64,000 nt of DNA from Salinibacterium sp. ZJ70 (GTDB lineage: Bacteria > Actinomycetota > Actinomycetes > Actinomycetales > Microbacteriaceae): contig NZ_CP061770.1 of the NCBI RefSeq assembly GCF_011751865.2, forward strand, positions 1,922,001 to 1,986,000, read 5' to 3'. Made by a program: the position numbers and the translations under genes. Positions 11,014 to 18,139 of this stretch are shown piece after piece (the stretch's first letter is position 1; each line of letters begins with the position of its first letter). Under the pieces are notes generated by a model. That model searched no databases and was not told the DNA's origin. It saw nothing but the letters and a program-made list of their open reading frames with translations.

Positions 11014-13020
11014 GTGCACACGGATCAACCCCTCGAGACGGTGGTGCCTGCGGCCCGCGTCGGCCGCATCCCCATCCGACACCTCGCGCCGCAGCAGCCC
11101 GAGAACCGCTGGCCTGCGAAGGCCTACGAATCGGAGGTGGTGCCGTTCGAGGCGACCGTCTTCCGCGAGGGCCACGATCTGCTCGGAGCGGAGGTCGTCC
11201 TGACCCAGCCCGATGGCACCGAGGCGATACTCCCCATGCGCCTGCGGGGAGCGGGCACCGATCGCTGGCGCGCCGAGCACCAGATGACGATGATCGGTCG
11301 GCACCGTTTCCGGGTTCGCGCGTACACCGACGACTGGGCTACGTGGCTGCACGCCGCCCAGATCAAGCTCGCTGCCGGCGACGACCCCGATCTCGTGTTC
11401 GCCGCAGGCGCCGAGCTCCTCGATCGTGTGCCCGGCAAGATCGCCGCTGACGCGCGCACCGCCTTCGCCGAGCGCACACGCCCCGCCGCCGACCGCCTCA
11501 AGGTGGCGCTCGACCGTCGCCTCACGGCGCAGATCGCGCGGCACCCGCTGCGATCGCTCGTGACCGAATCCGAGACACTCGATCTCGTCGTGCAGAGGCG
11601 CCGCGCCGCGGTGGGCAACTGGTACGAGTTCTTCCCGCGCTCCGAAGGAGCCGTCCGCCACCCCGACGGCACCTGGACCTCGGGCACGTTCCGCACCGCC
11701 GCCACGCGACTCCCGGCCGTCGCCGCGATGGGCTTCGACGTGCTCTACCTGCCGCCCATCCACCCCATCGGCACCACGTTCCGCAAGGGCCCCAACAACT
11801 CCACCGTCGCCGGCCCCGGCGATCCTGGCAGCCCCTGGGCCATCGGCTCCGCCGCGGGCGGCCACGACGCCATCCACCCCGACCTCGGCACCGAGAAGGA
11901 CTTCGCCCACTTCGTGGCACAGGCCCAGAAGCACGGCATCGAGATCGCCCTCGACCTGGCCCTGCAGTGCTCCCCCGACCACCCGTGGGTCACCGAGCAT
12001 CCCGAATGGTTCACGCACCGGCCTGACGGCACGATCGCCTACGCCGAGAACCCGCCCAAGAAGTACCAGGACATCTATCCGATCAACTTCGACAACGACC
12101 CCGCGGGGCTGCGCGCCGAAGTGCTGCGCATCGTCGAACTGTGGATCAGCCGCGGCGTGCGCATCTTCCGCGTCGACAACCCTCACACCAAGCCTCTCGA
12201 CTTCTGGGAGTGGCTGCTCGCCGTCGTCGCCGACCGGCATCCGGACGTCGTGTTCCTCGCCGAGGCGTTCACACGTCCGGCGATGATGTTCTCGCTCGCG
12301 GGCGTCGGATTCCACCAGTCGTACTCGTACTTCACCTGGCGCAACACCAAGGAGGAGCTCGAGGAGTTCCTCGCCGGGATCGCCGGCGAGAGCGCCGACT
12401 ACTTCCGGCCGAACCTGTTCGTGAACACGCCCGACATCCTCACCGAGTACCTGCAGTTCGGGGGCCATGCGGCGTACAAGGTGCGCGCGGCGCTCGCGGC
12501 GACGGGCTCGCCCAGCTGGGGCGTCTATGCGGGCTACGAGCTCTTCGAGGATGTCGCGCGCCCCGGATCCGAGGAGAACATCGACAACGAGAAGTACGAG
12601 TACAAGCAGCGCGACTGGGCCGCGGCGGAGGCGTCGGGCAGCAGCCTCGCCCCCTACCTCACGATGCTCAACCGCGTGCGCGCCGAACACCCCGCGCTCG
12701 CGCAGCTGCGGGGTCTGCGCATCCATTGGAGCGACGACGACGCGATCCTCGTGTACTCCCGTCACCTCGACGGCGCCTTCACCGGCACAGGACGCCCCGA
12801 CACGATCATCGTCGTCGCGAACCTCGACCCGCACTCGGTGCGCGAGACGACGGTGCACCTGGATCTCGACGCGCTCGGCATCGCTCCGGGGTCGACGTTC
12901 ACCGTGCGCGACCTCGTCACGGGAGCCATGTGGACGTGGGGCGAACACGACTATGTGCGGCTCGATGCCTTCGTCGAGCCCGTGCACATCCTCTCCGTCG
13001 ACCGCACGAAGGGACACTGA
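11014..13020 (+). CDS. glgE: Maltosyltransferase GlgE (alpha-1,4-glucan:maltose-1-phosphate)
   Basis: Extends alpha-1,4-glucans with maltosyl units from maltose-1-phosphate (GH13 subfamily 3). The protein is 668 residues, the family norm. It has an N-terminal beta domain and S domain, then the barrel with YLPPIHPIG, the nucleophile in FRVDNPHTKP (D388) and the acid/base in FLAEAFTRP (E417). These match D394 and E423 of the Streptomyces enzyme with a six-residue offset. The usual partners TreS and Mak/Pep2 are not adjacent, although a TreS-like GH13 gene lies at 59.8 kb. glgB follows after 1 nt. Confidence 0.96.
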   Translation: MHTDQPLETVVPAARVGRIPIRHLAPQQPENRWPAKAYESEVVPFEATVFREGHDLLGAEVVLTQPDGTEAILPMRLRGAGTDRWRAEHQMTMIGRHRFRVRAYTDDWATWLHAAQIKLAAGDDPDLVFAAGAELLDRVPGKIAADARTAFAERTRPAADRLKVALDRRLTAQIARHPLRSLVTESETLDLVVQRRRAAVGNWYEFFPRSEGAVRHPDGTWTSGTFRTAATRLPAVAAMGFDVLYLPPIHPIGTTFRKGPNNSTVAGPGDPGSPWAIGSAAGGHDAIHPDLGTEKDFAHFVAQAQKHGIEIALDLALQCSPDHPWVTEHPEWFTHRPDGTIAYAENPPKKYQDIYPINFDNDPAGLRAEVLRIVELWISRGVRIFRVDNPHTKPLDFWEWLLAVVADRHPDVVFLAEAFTRPAMMFSLAGVGFHQSYSYFTWRNTKEELEEFLAGIAGESADYFRPNLFVNTPDILTEYLQFGGHAAYKVRAALAATGSPSWGVYAGYELFEDVARPGSEENIDNEKYEYKQRDWAAAEASGSSLAPYLTMLNRVRAEHPALAQLRGLRIHWSDDDAILVYSRHLDGAFTGTGRPDTIIVVANLDPHSVRETTVHLDLDALGIAPGSTFTVRDLVTGAMWTWGEHDYVRLDAFVEPVHILSVDRTKGH

Positions 13021-13021
13021 G

Positions 13022-15184
13022 ATGAGCCCGAGCGCCGCCCTGCCCCTCCTCGACGCGGAGCTCGTGCTGAGCCTCGTCGAGGGCCGCCACCCGAACCCCC
13101 ACGAATGGCTCGGGCAGCACCGGATCGGTGACGCCTGGGTGATCCGCGCGGTGCGCCCGCTGGCCGAGTCGGTCGTCGCCGTGCGCGCGGACGGCACGGA
13201 GGTGCCGCTCGCACATGTGGCGCATGGGCTCTGGCAGGGTGTCGCGCCGGATGCGCAGGCGTACGACATCGTCGCGCGCTACGCGGACGCTCCCGACTGG
13301 CGAACCGGCGATCCGTACCGCTTCGGACCGTCCATCGGCGAGGTCGACCTGTTCCTGTGGGGCGAGGGGCGCCATGAGCAGCTCTGGAAGGTCTTCGGCG
13401 CGCATGTGAAGACCCACGAGAGCACCCCCGGAACGGGATTCGTCGTGTGGGCGCCGCACGCGCGCGCCGTCCGCGTCGTGGGCGACGTCAACGGCTGGAA
13501 CGGCGCGGGGCACGCGATGCGCCGCCTCACCGACACGGGCGTGTGGGAGCTCTTCGTGCCGGGCCTCGGCGCCGGCAGCATCTACAAGTTCGAGATCCTC
13601 ACAGCCCAAGGAGAGTGGGCGACGCGTGCGGATCCGATGGCGCGCTTCACCGAGATTCCCCCGCAGACCGGGTCCGTGATCGGCGAGACCACCTACGTGT
13701 GGAATGACGCGACATGGATGACAGACCGCGGCGAACGCGACCCGCACCAGCAGGCGATGAGCGTCTACGAGCTGCACCTGGGCTCCTGGAAGCCGGGACT
13801 CTCGTACCGGGACGCGGCGGATGAGCTCATCGCCTACGTCACCGAGCTCGGGTTCACCCACGTGGAGTTCATGCCGCTCGCCGAGCACCCCTACGGAGGT
13901 TCGTGGGGCTACCAGGTGACGGGCTACTACGCACCCACGAGCCGCTTCGGGCATCCTGATGACCTCCGCTACCTCATCGACCGCCTCCACCAGGCGGGCA
14001 TCGGCGTGATCATGGACTGGGTTCCCGCCCACTTCCCGAAGGATGAGTGGGCGCTCGCGCGCTTCGACGGCGAACCGCTCTACGAGTACGCGGATCCGCG
14101 CGTGGGCGAACACCCCGACTGGGGCACGCTCGTGTTCGACTTCGGCGACTCGCAGGTGCGCAACTTCCTCGTCGCGAACGCCCTGTACTGGCTCGAGGAG
14201 TTCCACATCGATGGTCTCCGCGTGGACGCCGTCGCGAGCATGCTGTACCGCGACTACTCCCGCAAGGCGGGCGAATGGGTGCCCAATGTGCACGGCGGGC
14301 GGGAGAACCTCGAGGCCATCTCGTTCCTCCAGGAAGTCAACGCGACCGCCTACAAGCGCAACCGCGGGATCGTGATGATCGCCGAGGAATCGACGTCGTT
14401 CCCCGGCGTCACCGCCCCCACCGACAGAGCGGGCCTCGGCTTCGGGCTCAAGTGGAACATGGGGTGGATGCACGACAGCCTGCAGTACATCCAGCAGGAT
14501 CCGATGTGGCGCGGCGACCACCACGGCGAGATCACCTTCTCGTTCGTCTACGCCTTCAGCGAGGCGTTCCTGCTGCCCATCAGCCACGACGAGGTGGTGC
14601 ACGGCAAGGGCTCGCTGCTGGGAAAGATGCCGGGCGATCACTGGCAGAAGCTCGCGAACGTGCGCGCCTACCTGTCGTTCATGTGGGCGCACCCCGGCAA
14701 GCAGCTGCTCTTCATGGGCTCCGAGTTCGCTCAGCCATCCGAATGGTCGGAGGCGCGCGGGCTCGACTGGGCGATGAGCGAGAAGCCCGCCCACCAGGGC
14801 ATCAGCCGACTCGTCACGCAGCTGAATCGCGTGTATCGCGAGACACCGGCGCTGTGGGAGCTCGATGCGGACCCGTCCGGCTTCGAGCTGCTGGAGAGCG
14901 ATCCCGGGGCGAACGTCGTCGCCATCCTGCGCCGCGCGCGCGGAGGCGACACCATCGTGTGCGTCGTGAACTTCGGCGGCAATCCTGTGGGGCCGTACCG
15001 CGTGGGGCTCCCCGCAGGCGGCGACTGGATCGAGGTGCTGAACTCGGATGCCGAGGAGTTCGGCGGATCCGGCGTCGGCAACCTCGGCCGGGTCACCGCG
15101 ACCGACGAGCCGTGGCACGGCCAGCCCGCGTCGACGGTGCTCACCCTGCCGCCGCTCGGGGCGATCTGGCTGCGCCGCGCGTGA
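13022..15184 (+). CDS. glgB: 1,4-alpha-glucan branching enzyme GlgB
   Basis: Makes the alpha-1,6 branches of glycogen. The protein is 720 residues. An N-terminal N1 module, a CBM48 module (about 130-230: FVVWAPHARAVRVVGDVNGWNG) and the GH13 barrel are present, with the nucleophile in GLRVDAVASMLY (D402), the acid/base in MIAEESTSFP (E455) and the LPISHDEVVHGK motif. It starts 1 nt after the glgE stop, so the two are co-translated and linear chains made by GlgE can be branched at once. Its stop lies inside a 17-bp tandem duplication. Confidence 0.96.
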   Translation: MSPSAALPLLDAELVLSLVEGRHPNPHEWLGQHRIGDAWVIRAVRPLAESVVAVRADGTEVPLAHVAHGLWQGVAPDAQAYDIVARYADAPDWRTGDPYRFGPSIGEVDLFLWGEGRHEQLWKVFGAHVKTHESTPGTGFVVWAPHARAVRVVGDVNGWNGAGHAMRRLTDTGVWELFVPGLGAGSIYKFEILTAQGEWATRADPMARFTEIPPQTGSVIGETTYVWNDATWMTDRGERDPHQQAMSVYELHLGSWKPGLSYRDAADELIAYVTELGFTHVEFMPLAEHPYGGSWGYQVTGYYAPTSRFGHPDDLRYLIDRLHQAGIGVIMDWVPAHFPKDEWALARFDGEPLYEYADPRVGEHPDWGTLVFDFGDSQVRNFLVANALYWLEEFHIDGLRVDAVASMLYRDYSRKAGEWVPNVHGGRENLEAISFLQEVNATAYKRNRGIVMIAEESTSFPGVTAPTDRAGLGFGLKWNMGWMHDSLQYIQQDPMWRGDHHGEITFSFVYAFSEAFLLPISHDEVVHGKGSLLGKMPGDHWQKLANVRAYLSFMWAHPGKQLLFMGSEFAQPSEWSEARGLDWAMSEKPAHQGISRLVTQLNRVYRETPALWELDADPSGFELLESDPGANVVAILRRARGGDTIVCVVNFGGNPVGPYRVGLPAGGDWIEVLNSDAEEFGGSGVGNLGRVTATDEPWHGQPASTVLTLPPLGAIWLRRA

Positions 15185-15214
15185 CGCGCGTCAGTACGTG
15201 ACGCGCGTCAGTAC
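15181..15214. repeat. 17-bp tandem duplication between glgB and the YbbN-like gene
   Basis: GTGACGCGCGTCAGTAC occurs twice without interruption (15181-15197 and 15198-15214). The first copy contains the glgB stop. The second contains the stop of the opposing gene, and the first copy holds a duplicate of that stop sequence. Confidence 0.85.
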
Positions 15215-16128
15215 ATCAGGAGCGTGAGCGCGCGACGCGCGGCGGCGACGCGAGGGTCCTCGGGCCCGCCGATCTCGAAGAACTCGACCATGCGCTCGCG
15301 GATGCGGTTCTTGCCATCCGCGTCGGCCACCGGGTAGAGCTCGAGCAGGCGCGTGAACGCGTCCTCGAGGTGTCCGCCGCTCATGTCGAGGTCGGCGACA
15401 TCGAGCTGGGCGTCGACGTCCGTCGGGTTCGCGGCCGCCGCATCCCGGATCGCGGCGGCTGTCTTGCCGGTGAGGCGGTTCAGCAGCGACACCTGCGCAA
15501 GGCCCGCGACCGCGAGCGCGTCGCGCGGGTTCTCGGTGATCGCCTTGCGGTATGCCTCGATCGCCGCGGGGTAATCGCCCTCGTTGATCGCGTCATAGGC
15601 GGCCTGGTGGAGCGGCGGCAGCGGCTCCTCCTCCGGCTCGGCGGCCTCGGCGGCCTCACCGTCGCCCGCAGGAACGCTGCCGGTGACGCCGTGCTGAGCG
15701 GCGAGCGCCAGCAGCTCCTCGAACACCTGGCGCACCTCCTCCTCCGCGGGGATGCCGAGGAACAGGTTCACGGGCCGGCCGGCGATCACCGCGGCGACAG
15801 CGGGCACCTCGCGCACCTGGAACGCCTGCGCGAGGCCCGGGTTCGTCGAACCGTCGACGACGGCGAGCACGAGGCGTCCGCCGAACGACTCGACGATCGG
15901 ACCGAGTGCGCTCTCGAGCCCGGGCGCGATGATCTCGACGACGACCGGCACGCGGTTCGACAGCTCGAGCACACTCGGGAACTCGGCATCATTCGTCTCG
16001 AAGACGAGCGACGACGCGCCCCTCTGTGGTGCGCTCGGCTGCCCGCTCGGGGCGGGCGCGTTCGCGCGACGGACAAGTCCGGACAGGTCGACAGCGCCTC
16101 GAAGGCTCGACGGGGGCAGTTCGCTCAC
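15208..16128 (-). CDS. YbbN-like thioredoxin/TPR co-chaperone
   Basis: 306 residues. Residues about 45-150 form a thioredoxin-like fold in which the CXXC active site is missing (the expected place reads IIAPGLESAL), so it is unlikely to be redox-active. An acidic linker (EAAEAAEPEEEP) follows, then TPR-like helices (YDAINEGDYPAAIEAYRKAITENPRDALA). This architecture is that of CnoX/YbbN proteins, which act as holdases or co-chaperones; the function here is inferred from architecture. The GTG start at 16128 follows a TACCGT box by 7 nt; the upstream gene ends inside the same few bases. Confidence 0.82.
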   Translation of the reverse strand: MSELPPSSLRGAVDLSGLVRRANAPAPSGQPSAPQRGASSLVFETNDAEFPSVLELSNRVPVVVEIIAPGLESALGPIVESFGGRLVLAVVDGSTNPGLAQAFQVREVPAVAAVIAGRPVNLFLGIPAEEEVRQVFEELLALAAQHGVTGSVPAGDGEAAEAAEPEEEPLPPLHQAAYDAINEGDYPAAIEAYRKAITENPRDALAVAGLAQVSLLNRLTGKTAAAIRDAAAANPTDVDAQLDVADLDMSGGHLEDAFTRLLELYPVADADGKNRIRERMVEFFEIGGPEDPRVAAARRALTLLMY

Positions 16129-16133
16129 GTGGT

Positions 16134-17855
16134 CTACGGTACTTCGGTCGCCGACACGATGTTCTGCGCGAAGCCCAGAACACGCACCTTCTCGCCTTCC
16201 GCGGTGAGCGGCGGCACGTAGAAGAGCACCTGCGTGGCGTACACGCTCGTGAAGCCCTTGGTCGTCGTGGTCTTCCCCGACAGCGCCTTCACGGTGCCCT
16301 TCGGGTTGATTGCGGCGCCCGTCTCCGCGGGCCTGACCGTCTCGCTCTCGCGGATGTCGACGGCGACGATCGCTCCCGTGTCGAGCGTCGTCATCGCGTA
16401 CGGCGCTGCGGTGCCGGGCTGGCTGGTGAACTCGAACACCGCGGTGCCGATCTCGGCGCGACGCGCTTCCTTCTGCGCGGCGCCGAGGTTCTCGCGCACG
16501 AGGTCGTTCTCCGGATCGAAGATCGCCGCGAACGCGGAGGCGTCGCCGTTGATGAGCAGGTCGCCGTACTGGGTGGCGAGCTGACCGGGCGTGTAGGCGA
16601 GCAGCTTGTTGTCGGGCGCGAGGGACGCGGCACCGAGGTCGGCGGGCGCCATCTCGGGAATCGACTGCGTCAGGCGCAGCAGGTAGTGCACCTTGTACTG
16701 GTCGCGAGGGCTCTCCTGCACGAGCATCACGCCGTAGTCGTCATTCTCGGCACCGGCGATCGATGCGAACACGATGCGCGGCCACACGTGCAGCTGCTGC
16801 GGCACGATGAGCTCGACCTCGCCGGCGGGGAACGCGGCGATCGCGGGGATCGCGGGGTCTGCGGTGGTCGCCTTGTAGTTCGCGGCGCGAGCTTCGAGCG
16901 CGGGGCCCGCGAGACGCGTGCTCGCGGCGGCCTCGTCCTTGGCGGCGTCTGCCGCGGTGACGGTCTCGACGATGCGCGAGATGATGCGCTCCACCTGCGA
17001 CTTGGTCGCGACGGGCGGCTCGAATTCGGGGGTCTCGGAAGCCGCCGAGGGGTCGGGCGACTCCGCGGGCGCGATGGCGCCGTCGGCGGTGCAGCCGCCG
17101 AGAGCGAGGGCGCCGACGAGCAGCACGGGGATCGCGGTGAACGTGCGGCGGCGTCCCTTGAGAGGAGCGGTGAGGGCGGCGCGGCGCGGCGCGGGCTTGA
17201 GCTGCGCGGGCTTCGGGGGCTTGGGCATCTTGGTGGTCTTGCGACGAGGTCCGTGCTTGCGACGGGCGTGGATGAGCGCCCACAGCAGGACGATGAGCCC
17301 GAGGAGCAGCAGGCCGATGCCGGTCACGATGAGCGGACCCGACCACGGGGTGGAGTTGTCGAGAGGCCACGTCACCGAGACGGCGGACGGGGCGGGAGCC
17401 GTTCCGTCACTCGCCAGGAGCAGCGAGACGTCCGCGGGGACGTTGATGCGGCGGGTGAGCTCGCTGTCGGGGCTGCTGAACTCGGCCAGCCACAGGTCGG
17501 ATCCGACCGGCGAGGGGTTCTGGGTCTCGGTGCCGTCGACCTCCTCGACGACGGTCTCACCGGTCTCCTCGTCGAGGGTGATGAGCGCGTTGGGGGCGTC
17601 GCCGACCCAGGCGACGACGTCGCTCGTGCGTCCGTAGGCCATGAACACCGTCTCGGAATCCGCCGCGGAGACGAGCTGCGAGCCGGTGTTGCTGTTGAGA
17701 ATGGTGCCGTCGACGATGACGAAGGGCACATCGCCCTCGATCTCGACGGCGGTGGTCAGGTGATCGGGACCCTGCCAGATGGTGCGCTGTGCGACGCCGA
17801 TGCCCGCCGTGATGACGGCGGCGACGAACAGCACGATCGCGATGACGAATCGCAC
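16134..17855 (-). CDS. Three-TM envelope protein with internal lipobox-like site (unknown function)
   Basis: 573 residues, no family recognised. Hydrophobic segments lie at about 3-22, 175-196 and 238-254. Between the second and third is a strongly basic, Pro-rich stretch (RRKHGPRRKTTKMPKPPK), so 197-237 should be cytoplasmic and 23-174 and 255-573 outside. The third segment ends in LALGGC, a lipobox-like site in the middle of the protein, followed by a Pro/Ser/Glu-rich linker as in lipoproteins. It reads like a membrane protein fused to a lipoprotein. GTG 17855 is chosen because AGGAG lies 7 nt upstream and TM1 follows; the open frame extends to 17963. A TAACCT box at 17968-17973 may be its promoter, with a leader of about 105 nt. 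Confidence 0.72.
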   Translation of the reverse strand: MRFVIAIVLFVAAVITAGIGVAQRTIWQGPDHLTTAVEIEGDVPFVIVDGTILNSNTGSQLVSAADSETVFMAYGRTSDVVAWVGDAPNALITLDEETGETVVEEVDGTETQNPSPVGSDLWLAEFSSPDSELTRRINVPADVSLLLASDGTAPAPSAVSVTWPLDNSTPWSGPLIVTGIGLLLLGLIVLLWALIHARRKHGPRRKTTKMPKPPKPAQLKPAPRRAALTAPLKGRRRTFTAIPVLLVGALALGGCTADGAIAPAESPDPSAASETPEFEPPVATKSQVERIISRIVETVTAADAAKDEAAASTRLAGPALEARAANYKATTADPAIPAIAAFPAGEVELIVPQQLHVWPRIVFASIAGAENDDYGVMLVQESPRDQYKVHYLLRLTQSIPEMAPADLGAASLAPDNKLLAYTPGQLATQYGDLLINGDASAFAAIFDPENDLVRENLGAAQKEARRAEIGTAVFEFTSQPGTAAPYAMTTLDTGAIVAVDIRESETVRPAETGAAINPKGTVKALSGKTTTTKGFTSVYATQVLFYVPPLTAEGEKVRVLGFAQNIVSATEVP

Positions 17856-18072
17856 AGATTTACTCCTCTCGAGCTGCCCGAGCGGAGGTGTCCGGTCGGT
17901 CCGCGCCGCCCCGAAGGGCTGCGGATCTCGCATGGGGGCGAGCGAGGCAGCAGGCAAAGACACCCAAGGTTAGCGGACATGGTGTGTCTCACCCCGGATG
18001 GCTCCGGGGAGAACCCTGGGAGTCACCTGATCGATCTTCAGCACCTGGCACGCCGTCGACCCCTGCGCCGAT

Positions 18073-18078
18073 TACACT
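18073..18078 (+). promoter_or_regulatory. Candidate -10 box (TACACT) for the coiled-coil gene
   Basis: TACACT lies 61 bp before the GTG at 18140, which would give a leader of about 55 nt. A GAGGAG ribosome binding site lies 5 nt before the GTG. No clear -35 was found. Confidence 0.35.
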
Positions 18079-18139
18079 CGGGAGGGTTCCGGACCACCGA
18101 TGGCCCGAACCCCAGACCTTTCCCGAACGAGGAGCGCAC

